44,490 nt of DNA from Candidatus Woesearchaeota archaeon (GCA_016181305.1 JACOZN010000011.1:1-44490); one strand, 5' to 3'; shown: positions 8,685 through 17,417, numbered from the stretch's first letter. A program made the numbers and translations. Notes: generated from the sequence alone by a model not told the origin.

Positions 8685-8821
8685 TGGCAGAATACAAATG
8701 TTTTGACTGCAACAAGAAAGTATCAATGGACTATCTGAGAAAAAGAGTTAGGTGCCCGTACTGCGGCAGCAAGATACTCTTCAAGCCGAGAAGCGTGAAT
8801 ACAAAAGTGAAAGCCCGCTGA
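8684..8821 (+). CDS. rpoP: DNA-directed RNA polymerase subunit P
   Basis: This 45-residue zinc-ribbon protein has CFDC near residues 6-9 and CPYCG near 27-31, ending in basic residues (FKPRSVNTKVKAR). This is the Rpb12/RpoP pattern; the subunit stabilises the RpoD-RpoL assembly platform of archaeal RNA polymerase. Its ATG shares one base with the L37Ae stop, and prefoldin beta begins 2 nt after its stop. The L37Ae-RpoP-prefoldin beta order is a conserved archaeal arrangement. Confidence 0.94.
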   Translation: MAEYKCFDCNKKVSMDYLRKRVRCPYCGSKILFKPRSVNTKVKAR

Positions 8822-8823
8822 AA

Positions 8824-9159
8824 ATGGACATATCAAAAGAAACGGAGCAGAAAATAAGCCAGCTGCAGATGTTCGAGCAGAGCCTGCAGAGCTTTCTGGG
8901 GCAGAAGCAGCAGTTCCAGATACAGCTTGTCGAGGTTGAATCCGCGCTGAACGAGCTTAACGGCACCGACAGGGCATTCAGGATTATAGGCAACATCATG
9001 GTGGAGTCTGACAAGTCGGAGCTGAAAGCTGATTTGCAGTCAAAGAAGGAAATGCTGGAGCTGAGGATAAAGACAATGGAAAAGCAGGAATCGCAAGTGA
9101 GGGAAAAGGCTTCAAAGCTCCAGTCTGAGATTCTGAAGAAAATAAAAAAGGAAGATTAG
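8824..9159 (+). CDS. pfdB: Prefoldin subunit beta
   Basis: The start at ATG 8824 (MDISKETEQKISQLQMFEQ, 111 residues) fits the family length of about 115. A longer frame upstream overlaps rpoP and is not needed. The sequence has two long coiled-coil helices flanking a central beta-hairpin region (ALNELNGTDRAFRIIGNIMVES). The KSELKADLQSKKEMLELRI segment is typical of prefoldin beta. With the alpha subunit it forms a hexamer that delivers unfolded proteins to the thermosome. It is in operon with rpoP and the UPF0147 gene. Confidence 0.94.
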   Translation: MDISKETEQKISQLQMFEQSLQSFLGQKQQFQIQLVEVESALNELNGTDRAFRIIGNIMVESDKSELKADLQSKKEMLELRIKTMEKQESQVREKASKLQSEILKKIKKED

Positions 9160-9160
9160 C

Positions 9161-9421
9161 ATGAAAATGGCTGAGCAAATAAGCGAAGTAGATGCCGCGA
9201 TAACCAGCCTGAATGAGGTGCATTCTGATGCGACTGTGCCCCGGAATGTCAGAACACAAATAGAAAGCATATCCAATGTCCTGAAGGAAGATACCGAGAT
9301 GCCAATCAAGATAAACAAGGCGCTGAACCAGCTTGACGAAATTGCAAATGACGTAAACTTGCAGCCATACACCAGAACACAGATATGGAACGTGATGAGC
9401 ATGCTGGAAAAGCTAGGCTAG
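9161..9421 (+). CDS. UPF0147 family protein
   Basis: The 86-residue all-helical protein contains TVPRNVRTQIESISNVLKED and LNQLDEIANDVNLQPYTRTQ, the signature segments of archaeal UPF0147. The family's biochemical role is unknown. It starts 1 nt after the prefoldin beta stop and is clearly co-transcribed. An alternative ATG (MAEQ) lies two codons downstream. Confidence 0.88.
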   Translation: MKMAEQISEVDAAITSLNEVHSDATVPRNVRTQIESISNVLKEDTEMPIKINKALNQLDEIANDVNLQPYTRTQIWNVMSMLEKLG

Positions 9422-9430
9422 ACTGCTTAT

Positions 9431-9892
9431 ATGAAATACGCCCATCTGGTAAAGCTTACTGCATTTTCCCATGAAGGCGAGGATTCAGAATCCATACGCG
9501 ATGCTTTCTTAAGGTTTTTTCCATTCAGCCTCGAAGAAAACAAGGTTATATTGAATAAGACAGCTGCCGAGGGCTTTCATGGCAGGAAAATAGCAGTGTT
9601 TGGGGCAAAGCTGGCAAAAAACAGCCTGATAAGCAGGTTCTTGGAAAATTTGCTGTCGAATCTTGATGAAATTCAGAAGCAGAAGACACTGATGCAGCTT
9701 GATTCAAGGCTTGATGAAAACCTTGACTTTTTTCTTAGGTTTGACAAAGACTCGTGGATTGAGGAAAATAAATTAGTACTGACAGATTCTGGCAAATGCT
9801 TTCATCTAAAAATAAGCATAGCTGCATTCCCCAAGAAAAGGGAGGCAGCTTTGAATGTGATAATGGATTTGTTTGGAAAAGTAAAAACTTAA
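9431..9892 (+). CDS. RNA-binding protein, predicted exosome-associated (COG1325/DUF54-like)
   Basis: The 153-residue protein begins KYAHLVKLTAFSHEGEDSES, has TAAEGFHGRKIAVFGAKLAKN in the middle, then a conserved LRFDKDSW segment before KISIAAFPKKREAALN. This matches archaeal COG1325 proteins, related to the L5-like RNA-binding fold and predicted to be exosome-associated. That role is a literature prediction, not shown here. It follows UPF0147 by 9 nt and ends the operon; the next gene has its own promoter. Confidence 0.8.
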   Translation: MKYAHLVKLTAFSHEGEDSESIRDAFLRFFPFSLEENKVILNKTAAEGFHGRKIAVFGAKLAKNSLISRFLENLLSNLDEIQKQKTLMQLDSRLDENLDFFLRFDKDSWIEENKLVLTDSGKCFHLKISIAAFPKKREAALNVIMDLFGKVKT

Positions 9893-9923
9893 ATAGGGCA
9901 AAAATCCCGATTAGAAATTCAAA

Positions 9924-10565
9924 ATGCCAAAAACAAAGATTGCGCCTTCAATACTATCGGCGGATTTGTCAAAAATAAACAGGGAGATAAAAGAAGTTGA
10001 GAAATTTGCAGATTTAATCCATGTTGACATAATGGACGGAATTTTTGTACCTCCTGTGACAATTGACGCAAAGTTTGTAAAAACAATAAGGACAAAAGCG
10101 CATCTTGACATTCATTTGATGGTTCATGAGCCGAGCAATTCCTACATCCAGAAATTTATCGATGCAGGAGCCTACTCTATAACAATCCATGAGGAAGCCT
10201 GCAAAGAGCCTGCCAGGCAGATTAATTTTATAAAAAAAAACAGGGTGAAGGCGGCAATCTCGATAAAGCCAAAAACCTCATTGGATAAAATAAAAAAATA
10301 CCTTGGCATGGTTGACATGGTTCTGGTAATGACTGTCGAGCCAGGCTGGGCAGGGCAGAAATTCATTTCATCAGCAACGGCAAAAGTCATGGAATTGAGG
10401 AAGCTCAAGCCGAATCTTGACATTGAGGTTGACGGCGGCATCAATCCCTACACTGCAAGGGTTGCATTTGAGGCAGGTGCAAATGTTTTTGTTGCAGGCA
10501 CCTCAATTTTCGGCAAAAAGGACAGGGTTGCTGCTATAAAGGAAATATTGAGAGCCCTGAAATAA
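9924..10565 (+). CDS. rpe: Ribulose-phosphate 3-epimerase
   Basis: The 213-residue TIM barrel opens with IAPSILSADLSKI. The metal and catalytic motifs are HVDIMDG (near 33-39), DIHLMV, TVEPGWAGQKF and EVDGGIN, with the C-terminal phosphate site AGTSIFGK. The enzyme interconverts ribulose-5-phosphate and xylulose-5-phosphate. A TATA-like ACTTAAATAG (9887-9896) lies about 30 nt before the ATG. The DMT transporter gene follows after one base, suggesting co-transcription. Confidence 0.94.
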   Translation: MPKTKIAPSILSADLSKINREIKEVEKFADLIHVDIMDGIFVPPVTIDAKFVKTIRTKAHLDIHLMVHEPSNSYIQKFIDAGAYSITIHEEACKEPARQINFIKKNRVKAAISIKPKTSLDKIKKYLGMVDMVLVMTVEPGWAGQKFISSATAKVMELRKLKPNLDIEVDGGINPYTARVAFEAGANVFVAGTSIFGKKDRVAAIKEILRALK

Positions 10566-10566
10566 A

Positions 10567-11424
10567 ATGATATGGGCGCTTTTTTCAATTATGGCTGGAT
10601 TGGGTGATGCTGTTTCTTATGCTTTTATGAAAAGGCTGGGGAAATTGGACACATATGTCAAGCTAATTTTTTATAACCTGATAACGCTGCCGTTCTTGCT
10701 GTTCGGTTTTTTATTTTATTCAGTTCCGCAGGTTTCCTTAGATTTTTATATTGTTATAGCAATAAATTCCATAGTCTGGATAGTTGCTACTTTTCTGCTT
10801 ATGAAATCGCTGGAGACCGGCGGCTTATCAGCCTCTATACCGATTTTGAATTTCACACCGGTATTTTTGATTTTTATATCATACCTGCTGCTCGGGGAAT
10901 TTCCCAGTTTTCAGGGGCTTGCCGGCATTTTGGTGGTTGTGGCAGGCTCTTATATACTTCACATCTCCTCAATAAAGTCAGGCTATTTTGAGCCGATTAA
11001 ATCAATCTTTGTCGGCAGGGGGCTGCGTATGCTTGTTGTGGCATTTTTGTTTGGAATAACCGCAAGCCTTGCAAAAATAGGCATCCAGCTTTCAAACCCA
11101 GCCTACTTCATGTTCATGCATTATTTATTTGTGTCATTGGCTTTGACAATGCTCTTTTTTAATAAGATCAGGGAAAATAAAAAGCAGATAAAGGCAAATT
11201 TCAAATATTTTTTAGTTATGGGCATTGCAGTCGCGTTCTCAGAAATACTGGTTGCCACGGCATTCAAGCTTACCTTAGTGCCTTATGTCATCTCTTTAAA
11301 GAGGACAAGCATAATTTTCAGCGTTATCATAGGATTTTTATTTTTCAAGGAAAAGAATTTCAGGCACGCGATTGCAGGTGCGGCAATCATGTTTATAGGC
11401 GCGGCAATGATTCTTCTGTCCTAA
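10567..11424 (+). CDS. EamA/DMT-family transporter
   Basis: The 285-residue protein has about ten hydrophobic helices in two homologous halves. Each half ends in the EamA pattern: YLLLGEFPSFQGLAGILVVV in the first, and IGFLFFKEKNFRHAIAGAA followed by MFIGAAMIL in the second. This is the drug/metabolite transporter architecture. The substrate cannot be inferred; proximity to rpe is weak evidence for a sugar-phosphate or related metabolite. It starts directly after the rpe stop. Confidence 0.85.
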   Translation: MIWALFSIMAGLGDAVSYAFMKRLGKLDTYVKLIFYNLITLPFLLFGFLFYSVPQVSLDFYIVIAINSIVWIVATFLLMKSLETGGLSASIPILNFTPVFLIFISYLLLGEFPSFQGLAGILVVVAGSYILHISSIKSGYFEPIKSIFVGRGLRMLVVAFLFGITASLAKIGIQLSNPAYFMFMHYLFVSLALTMLFFNKIRENKKQIKANFKYFLVMGIAVAFSEILVATAFKLTLVPYVISLKRTSIIFSVIIGFLFFKEKNFRHAIAGAAIMFIGAAMILLS

Positions 11425-11465
11425 TTTCAATAAGATTTATAAAACAATAAAAATAATCAATAAAA

Positions 11466-12593
11466 ATGCCAAAAAAATACACTGTAACGCCATGGGAAGT
11501 AAGCGGCGAGATTGATTATGGCAGGCTAATCAAGGAGTTCGGCGTCAAGCCGTTAGACGATAAAATACTAAATAGATTGGAAAAGCATACAGGCAATTTG
11601 CACTATTTCCTGAAAAGAAAAATATTCTTTGCGCATACTTATTTTGATGCAATTCTTGAGCAGGCTGAAAAAGGCAGCGAGTTTTACCTGTACACCGGCA
11701 GGGCTCCTTCTGGGCCTGTCCATCTCGGGCATCTTGTGCCGTGGATGTTCTGCAAGTGGCTTCAGGACAACTTTGATGCAAATTTATTGTTCCAGATTCC
11801 GGACGAGGAAAAATTCCTGTTCAATGAAAAGCTTACTTTTGACGACACGAAAAAATGGGCTGATGAAAACATACTGGACATTATTGCGGTCGGCTTCAAC
11901 CCCAAAAAGACAAGGATATTCCTTGACACGGAGTATGCAAAAACAATGTACAGGCATGCATGCGCGGTTGCAAAGAAGATAACATTCTCAACTGTGAAAT
12001 CAACTTTCGGGTTTACTGACTCAAACAATCTTGGCGAGATATTCTATACGAGCATGCAGTCCGTTCCGGCTTTTTTGCCGACTATACTGGAAGGCAAGCC
12101 GACTTACTGCCTGATACCGTGCGCAATCGACCAGCAGCCCCATTTTTTCCTGACAAACGACGTTGCGCCTAAGCTGGGCTACCCAAAGCCCGCTACAATT
12201 CTGGCAAGGTTCCTTCCGGGCCTGCAGGGCATGCACCATGAAGGCAAGATGTCATCCTCGGCGGAGCAGACAACAATCTGGGCAACAGACACAGCTGAAA
12301 AGGTCAGGAGCAAGATAATGAAGTACGCTTTTTCAGGCGGAAAGGAGACAATAGAAGCGCACAGAAAGCACGGCGGCAACCCGGACATAGACATACCTTA
12401 CCAATACCTCACCTATTTCCTTGAAGATTCAGACAGGCTGAAGCAGATTTACAATGACTACAGGTCAGGAAAGATGCTGACAGGGGAATTAAAAGGATTC
12501 ACTGCGGAAACCATCAGCAAATTCCTCAGAGAGCATCAGGCAAAAAGGGAAAAGGCAAAAGGCATGGCTGAGAAGTTCATGCTGAGGGATTAA
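11466..12593 (+). CDS. trpS: Tryptophan--tRNA ligase
   Basis: The 375-residue class I synthetase begins VTPWEVSGEIDYGRLIKEFG, typical of archaeal/eukaryotic TrpRS. The HIGH-equivalent is PSGPVHLGHL and the KMSKS loop is GKMSSS; residues CAIDQQPHFFLTNDVAPK form the tryptophan/tRNA region. It charges tRNA-Trp. A TATA-like GATTTATAAAAC (about 11430-11440) precedes the ATG by about 30 nt. Length and domain order are normal. Confidence 0.96.
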   Translation: MPKKYTVTPWEVSGEIDYGRLIKEFGVKPLDDKILNRLEKHTGNLHYFLKRKIFFAHTYFDAILEQAEKGSEFYLYTGRAPSGPVHLGHLVPWMFCKWLQDNFDANLLFQIPDEEKFLFNEKLTFDDTKKWADENILDIIAVGFNPKKTRIFLDTEYAKTMYRHACAVAKKITFSTVKSTFGFTDSNNLGEIFYTSMQSVPAFLPTILEGKPTYCLIPCAIDQQPHFFLTNDVAPKLGYPKPATILARFLPGLQGMHHEGKMSSSAEQTTIWATDTAEKVRSKIMKYAFSGGKETIEAHRKHGGNPDIDIPYQYLTYFLEDSDRLKQIYNDYRSGKMLTGELKGFTAETISKFLREHQAKREKAKGMAEKFMLRD

Positions 12594-12597
12594 ATCG

Positions 12598-12627
12598 TTA
12601 AGTTTAAATAATTTAAGTTTAAATAAT
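12598..12627 (+). promoter_or_regulatory. Tandem 15-bp TATA-like repeat
   Basis: TTAAGTTTAAATAAT occurs twice head to tail with no mismatch (12598-12612 and 12613-12627). Each copy contains a TATA-like TTTAAATA. It sits between the trpS stop and the start of the small membrane protein gene, 19-33 nt before that ATG. It probably provides two adjacent TBP sites. Confidence 0.55.
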
Positions 12628-12645
12628 ACTAAAAAAGAGGTTAAA

Positions 12646-12861
12646 ATGCACAAGGAATTCAACATAGCCCCTTTGTCAGGGGCTTTTATGATTACAAGCA
12701 TTGTGGGATTCCTGATTTCAGCCTTCTACATACTCCCTAACTCAGGTACATGGGGCTTCACATTTTTGCTGTTTTTTGCGCTCATGCTAATAGCATCATT
12801 GGTTTCAATGACATACGCTCCTGGCGACTGGCCGCTCAAGATGGACAGGAAAAAGCTGTAA
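12646..12861 (+). CDS. Small two-helix membrane protein
   Basis: The 71-residue protein has two hydrophobic segments (FMITSIVGFLISAFYIL and FTFLLFFALMLIASLVS) and ends in a basic tail (PLKMDRKKL). An AGAGGTT ribosome-binding site lies just upstream. It sits 2 nt before the MgtC-like gene and is probably co-transcribed with it. The family is not recognised with certainty. Confidence 0.7.
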   Translation: MHKEFNIAPLSGAFMITSIVGFLISAFYILPNSGTWGFTFLLFFALMLIASLVSMTYAPGDWPLKMDRKKL

Positions 12862-12863
12862 AA

Positions 12864-13268
12864 ATGACAGAGTACACTGAAATTTTGCTTCGCCTGGTTC
12901 TTTCTGTTGTATTTGGGGGCTTGATTGGCTTGGAAAGGGAAGTTGTTCACAAGCCTGCAGGCGTAAGAACACATATGCTTGTTTGCCTTGGCTCCGCTTT
13001 GTTTGTGCTGTTAACAATTGAGACTCTTCCTGTTGAAGTGGTGAGGATAATTGCAGGCGTTGCAACAGGCATAGGCTTTTTGGGCGCAGGCACGATATTC
13101 AAGGCAAAAGACGAAGTTCACGGGTTGACAACTGCCGCATCAGTCTGGGCGGTATCGGCAGTAGGATTGTCTATAGGCTTGGGATATTATTTGATGACAG
13201 CAATAGCAGTTATTTTGATATTGATAGTTTTGCAGCTTAACAAACTGGAGTTCTTCAGGAAGCTTTAA
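12864..13268 (+). CDS. MgtC/SapB family membrane protein
   Basis: The ATG at 12864 (MTEYTEILLRLVLSVVFGGL, 134 residues) is chosen because the longer frame overlaps the upstream gene and has no membrane start. The family signatures are GLIGLEREVVHKPAGVRTHMLVCLGSA, GIGFLGAGTIFK and HGLTTAASVWAVSAVGLSIG. Proteins of this family modulate membrane ATPases or magnesium homeostasis in bacteria; a role here is inference. It overlaps nothing and ends before the convergent HerA-like gene. Confidence 0.9.
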   Translation: MTEYTEILLRLVLSVVFGGLIGLEREVVHKPAGVRTHMLVCLGSALFVLLTIETLPVEVVRIIAGVATGIGFLGAGTIFKAKDEVHGLTTAASVWAVSAVGLSIGLGYYLMTAIAVILILIVLQLNKLEFFRKL

Positions 13269-13302
13269 CTAATTTTTAATGCCGAATACAAAATTTTTAG
13301 AA

Positions 13303-14619
13303 CTAAAACTCAAACACCTTCTTCTCTTTCGGCAAAGCAGTCGGCGCAGTCCCACCGTGCCACGTGTACCTTGGGCGCACCCTTATGGGGTATAGTTTCT
13401 CGTTTATGTCATCAAACACGATTGCAGCCCCTTCTTCTGTAGGCAGCAGGCTTAATTGCTTGTCAAGCCCCTCCCTCATGTAGCTTTGCATCAGCCCTCC
13501 CAAAGCCTGCACGTCAATGTTTGCGGTTATCCTGTGGGCAATGACAACATCAGACTGTGTTATTACATCTGTATGTATTTTGCCAGGCTGCTGTGATGCC
13601 AGCACAAGCGAAATTCCGGGCTGCCTTCCTTCCCTGAGCACGGTAATCAAAGGCGCTGTTGCAGGCGTTTTTCCCTTGTTCGGCAAAAACTCATGGGCTT
13701 CGTCAATTATGAGCCACACAATCGGCTCTTTTTTCTCCTCTGCTTCCTCTTCAAAGAAATGAATTTCCTCCTTTATAGCTTTTTCCTCTTCAGCCTTTCT
13801 CGCAGCCATCCTGCCGACAAACAGCTTCTGCGCAACCAGCCCGATAACAAGGCTTCTTAAATTCTCGGCGCCGCTTGTAGCAGTATAAGCGCTTACATCC
13901 AAAACAGATATCTGCCCCGGAATAATCAAGTCCTCGATCAAAGTGCCTTCCCTGCCGAACAGGCCCCATTTTTCAGCAACCAAAAACCTGTTTTCAACAG
14001 CATACTTGATGCTTTCTTCAGACCTGTCGTCATCAGCCACAGCTTTTATTATATCCCTGATGTCATATTCACTCTTTTCCTCCCTCAGGCTGTTCACAGC
14101 CCTCTCAATCACTATGCCGATAGGCTCTGTTATTTCCACATTAAAAATCATGCACCACTCCTCTGCATTTATCTCGCTTGTTCTTATTGAGAATGGGAAA
14201 TCCGTCGGGATTCCCTTTTCCCTGTACTCTTCGTAAAAGCCGATAGGGGTAAATATGTGGACATTCATGCCTTTTCCCTCTAGCTCCCACGAGTCCATCA
14301 ATTCCTTGTCCTTGCTGTTGGGGTACTTCATAGTCCAGTATATTCCCATTGTGTCCAGCATTATGACTGCTATGTTGTTTTTTACCTCGTCAGGCAGGTC
14401 GTAAATGCCCTCTGCGATAACTCCCATTGTGTAGCTTTTTCCGCTTCCCCTCTTGCCCACTATGAAAACAACATGGCTTTTTGCAACATCCAAGTACACT
14501 TTGTTTGACAGGGAGACAGTCTGCCCCATCTTGATGTAATGCTTGCCGAGGAATATGGAGCCCTGCACGCCGAATTTTTCCTTGTCAGCTTCGCCTCTTC
14601 CTATCAGAATGTCATACAT
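13303..14619 (-). CDS. HerA-like (DUF87) ATPase
   Basis: The 438-residue protein has an N-terminal HAS-barrel-like part, Walker A VGKRGSGKSYT (about 54-64) and Walker B VWLIIDEAHEF. A sensor region follows (VLREGRQPGISLVLASQQPGK) and the C-terminal RVRPRYTWHGG. This is the FtsK/HerA hexameric ATPase pattern used in DNA translocation or end resection. NurA is not adjacent in this window, so a repair role is not proved by context. An E/K-rich insertion (RKAEEEKAIKEEIHFFEEE) lies before Walker B. A TATA-like GCATTTATAATC (about 14639-14650) is upstream. Confidence 0.88.
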   Translation of the reverse strand: MYDILIGRGEADKEKFGVQGSIFLGKHYIKMGQTVSLSNKVYLDVAKSHVVFIVGKRGSGKSYTMGVIAEGIYDLPDEVKNNIAVIMLDTMGIYWTMKYPNSKDKELMDSWELEGKGMNVHIFTPIGFYEEYREKGIPTDFPFSIRTSEINAEEWCMIFNVEITEPIGIVIERAVNSLREEKSEYDIRDIIKAVADDDRSEESIKYAVENRFLVAEKWGLFGREGTLIEDLIIPGQISVLDVSAYTATSGAENLRSLVIGLVAQKLFVGRMAARKAEEEKAIKEEIHFFEEEAEEKKEPIVWLIIDEAHEFLPNKGKTPATAPLITVLREGRQPGISLVLASQQPGKIHTDVITQSDVVIAHRITANIDVQALGGLMQSYMREGLDKQLSLLPTEEGAAIVFDDINEKLYPIRVRPRYTWHGGTAPTALPKEKKVFEF

Positions 14620-14737
14620 GGTAATTCATGCTTAAAGAGATTATAAATGCTTTTATTGAAACTCGGCAGTAATAAAAATACCTCCTACTATTAGAAAGAT
14701 TTATTTATTAGCTTAATTCCGCCTTTCAGGGGCCCTT

Positions 14738-15835
14738 ATGGACGATAAAACTCAGAAAGAAAGATTGGAGCAGGAACTTCGGTTTCTGAAGGAAAGCTTC
14801 GAAGCAGAGGTCATAAGCAAAGAGGAATTTGACAAGGGCAGGGACAGGATTGAAAGGAAGCTCAGGGAAATCGGCAACTGGGAAAAAGAATCATTAAAGC
14901 CTGTTGAAAATCAAGAGAAGCCCCAAGAATCCAAAGAGCAGCCAAAAGAGGATGCTGCAATAGCCTCAAAAAGCGAAGAAAAGATAAAATTAAGGGTGAT
15001 ACAAGATGAAATTGTTGAAGAGCATCCTGCGCCGAAGCCTGTGGAGAAAGAGCCGTTTGCAGAGCCTGTCGTGTACGAAGAAAATAAGGATGATGAAAAG
15101 GGCGGCAAATTCTTCAAGTACGCTTTTGTTTTTGTCGTTTTAGTTCTGATAGCGTTTTTTTCCTACTCCTATTTCAGGGACAAAGCAGCGCCTCAGGAGA
15201 AAACAAATAATGTAAAAATACCGGAATCAGGGCAGGTCCAAAAGACAAATGTTATTGTGCTGAACGGCGGGAAAAGCTGCTTTAATTGCGGCACCCAAAG
15301 GGTTTTGGGCATTCTGGAAGGCTGGTTTGGGAAAATAAGCGCAAAGGAAATAGACTACAGCACAAATGATGGCAAGGCAATTGCCGAGAAATTCAGAATC
15401 AGCCTGCTGCCGGCTTACATATTGGATGAAAACATCACAAAAAATTCTGCCTATGAAAAATTTAAGCAGGCATTTTCCAAAAAGAATGACAGCTACATAT
15501 TAAGCGATGATGCTGCAGGCGCAACATTCTATTTCAGAAGGGAAAGCGTGCCAAACAGGCTGGACTTGTTTGTCAAGGAAAACGATGTTTCAAGCGTGAA
15601 TGCAGAAGAAAACCTGAAGGAATTTTTAGACAATTTCAAGGAAGCGAAGTTTGAAAAGCACTTGTCAAATGGCGCATTGGCAAAGGAGCTTCAGGTAAAA
15701 TCATTCCCGACTTTCCTGATAAACAATCGCGTTAAATTCAGCGGAGTGCATTCCGCAGAAACAATAAAGGATAATTTCTGCAAAATGAATAAGCTGCCCG
15801 AATGCGGAAAAAGCCTGGGCAAGAGCCTGGTTTAA
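14738..15835 (+). CDS. Membrane-anchored SHOCT-like/thioredoxin-like protein
   Basis: The 365-residue protein has an N-terminal SHOCT-like helical pair (EQELRFLKESFEAEVISKEEF; residues 8-45). A charged linker with many E/P/K residues follows, then one transmembrane helix (about 128-147, YAFVFVVLVLIAFFSYSYF) and an extracytoplasmic-type domain. That domain holds CFNC in GGKSCFNCGTQ, a CxxC redox pair, and later KSFPTFLINN with a cis-Pro-like SFPTF. This suggests a membrane-tethered thiol-disulfide protein; the topology is inferred. The 3' end overlaps the convergent dnaG stop by 4 nt. Confidence 0.7.
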   Translation: MDDKTQKERLEQELRFLKESFEAEVISKEEFDKGRDRIERKLREIGNWEKESLKPVENQEKPQESKEQPKEDAAIASKSEEKIKLRVIQDEIVEEHPAPKPVEKEPFAEPVVYEENKDDEKGGKFFKYAFVFVVLVLIAFFSYSYFRDKAAPQEKTNNVKIPESGQVQKTNVIVLNGGKSCFNCGTQRVLGILEGWFGKISAKEIDYSTNDGKAIAEKFRISLLPAYILDENITKNSAYEKFKQAFSKKNDSYILSDDAAGATFYFRRESVPNRLDLFVKENDVSSVNAEENLKEFLDNFKEAKFEKHLSNGALAKELQVKSFPTFLINNRVKFSGVHSAETIKDNFCKMNKLPECGKSLGKSLV

Positions 15836-17079
15836 AGCTCGTTCACAGTCACTAAATTTACCCTTGTCTCGTGCTGCCTGACTTTTGAGTCCATTCCTAT
15901 CAAAAACTTGACATTGGATTCCTCGGCAACCTTCACTATGTCCCTTTCAATGCTGCCGTCAAACACAACAGCATGAGCGTTGTTTATGCTCTTCAGCGCA
16001 GTCTGGACTTCGCTTACAGGCACTTTTCCAAGCACAGAAAGCTTGCTGTCAAGTATCTCAGCCCCCCTTGTGCCAATCAGGTCTTCAAGCATTGACTTGA
16101 ACGCATTTTTTTCTTCGTTTGATATTGGAACCCTTCTGATAGGCGGGGCTGGCTGGTATGGCCTCTGCATCGGCCTGAAATGCTGCTGATGCTGCTGCTG
16201 GGGATGATGCCTTTTGACAAGCTCCATGGCTGTCCTTTCAGGCTCCCTTGAGAGATCAAGCTTTGCCTGCTCCCCCGAAATCCTGCTCCTTATTGCCTTG
16301 TGGATTTCCTTTTTCGTCAATTCCTCAACTTCCTTGCCGTCAGGCGCTTTTGTGACAAAATCAATGTCCGCCACAGAAGTCAATTCCTTTATTATCAGAT
16401 TGCCTCCCCTGTCTCCGTCGACAAATGCCGTCACAACTTTTTTGCCGCACACATCTATTATGGTTTCCGGCACAGAAGTCCCGTTGATTGCAATTGCATT
16501 TTTGAAGCCGTGCTTCAAAAGGTTCAGCACGTCTGCCCTGCCCTCGACCACAATAATCTCGTCGCTTTCGTCTATTGCCGGGCCTGCAGGAAGCCTGTCC
16601 CTGCCGTACTCCACGATTTCCATGATCCTTACTGACTCTGCAACCTCATCTGCAATCTCCTGCGAATCAGGCATGGTCTGCTCTATCATCTTCTTGAGAA
16701 GCTCTTTTGCCCTTTCTATAACCATGATCCTCTTGCTTATCCTTACATCCTCTATGTTTGTAACCTCTATCTTTGCATTGCAGGGCCCTATCCTTTGTAT
16801 TATCTCCATGGCTGCCGCAACAATGCTTGTTTCAGCCTTGTCCAGGGAAGAAGGAATTATAATAGTGCCTTTGGTTTTGCCTGTCCTTGTTTCTGTGTTG
16901 ACCTCAATTCTTCCAATCCTGCCTGATTTCTGGAGCTCCCTCATCTCCAAGTCCGCACCTAGAAGCCCTTCTGTCTGCCCGAAAATCGCGCCTATGACAT
17001 CAGGCCTGTCAACTACGCCCTCTATGTCAATGTTCGCGTGAACTATATACTTTGCCGCTACAGGGCTTATCTTACCCAT
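15832..17079 (-). CDS. dnaG: Archaeal DnaG (DnaG-type TOPRIM protein)
   Basis: The 415-residue protein begins MGKISPVAAKYIVHANIDIEGVVD, the archaeal DnaG N-terminal domain. Its TOPRIM core shows IIVVEGRADVLNLL and VTAFVDGDRGG with the catalytic Glu and Asp. A low-complexity H/Q segment (HHPQQQHQQHFRPMQRP) lies at about 295. Archaeal DnaG is associated with the exosome and has limited primase activity. The start has a GGAGG site 10 nt upstream. It converges on the thioredoxin-like gene with a 4-nt overlap. Confidence 0.96.
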   Translation of the reverse strand: MGKISPVAAKYIVHANIDIEGVVDRPDVIGAIFGQTEGLLGADLEMRELQKSGRIGRIEVNTETRTGKTKGTIIIPSSLDKAETSIVAAAMEIIQRIGPCNAKIEVTNIEDVRISKRIMVIERAKELLKKMIEQTMPDSQEIADEVAESVRIMEIVEYGRDRLPAGPAIDESDEIIVVEGRADVLNLLKHGFKNAIAINGTSVPETIIDVCGKKVVTAFVDGDRGGNLIIKELTSVADIDFVTKAPDGKEVEELTKKEIHKAIRSRISGEQAKLDLSREPERTAMELVKRHHPQQQHQQHFRPMQRPYQPAPPIRRVPISNEEKNAFKSMLEDLIGTRGAEILDSKLSVLGKVPVSEVQTALKSINNAHAVVFDGSIERDIVKVAEESNVKFLIGMDSKVRQHETRVNLVTVNEL

Positions 17080-17293
17080 TTTAACCTTGCCTCCGAGAAG
17101 AAGCTATCTAATCAACTAATCCATTTAATGAGGTTGAATTGATGAGCATAATAGCTTCCCCGCATTTCATGTATTTACAGCATTCAGAACAAGTTACCTT
17201 AACTTACCTATTACCAATTTACTGATTCAAATCAACAATAATGAATGATAATGATGATAATCTTGTTCTATGCCTTTTTGATAATTAATATGC

Positions 17294-17370
17294 AGCCCGT
17301 AACACTAACCCCAAAGCTCATTGCTTGAATTTATCGTGAGCTCCATTTGGTACTCTCGTGACGGGCAGTA
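17294..17370 (-). ncRNA. Candidate structured RNA
   Basis: Nested inverted repeats lie between dnaG and the cupin-like gene: GCCCGT (17295-17300)/ACGGGC (17361-17366), CCAAA/TTTGG and GCTCA/TGAGC, giving a three-tier stem-loop of about 72 nt with a bulged middle. On the minus strand a TATA-like TTTATATA (about 17389-17396) lies about 25-30 nt before the outer stem, so transcription would start at its foot. No protein frame covers it. It matches no RNA family I can name. Strand and function are inferred. The rest of 17080-17417 shows no gene. Confidence 0.35.
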
Positions 17371-17417
17371 AAATAGAAAGCAAAGGAGGTATATAAAGGT
17401 TTAGTTTGATGTGTTCT

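Noticed and set aside
16214-17041. Long plus-strand frame opposite dnaG
   Set aside because: It is a low-complexity S/P/L-rich shadow of dnaG, whose motifs are clear on the minus strand.
17138-17256. C/D box guide RNA (TTGATGA and ATGATGA motifs)
   Set aside because: No correctly spaced CTGA boxes accompany them.
17350-17370. Similarity of CTGCCCGTCAC to a 16S rRNA segment
   Set aside because: The match is too short and flanking sequence does not follow 16S; probably chance.
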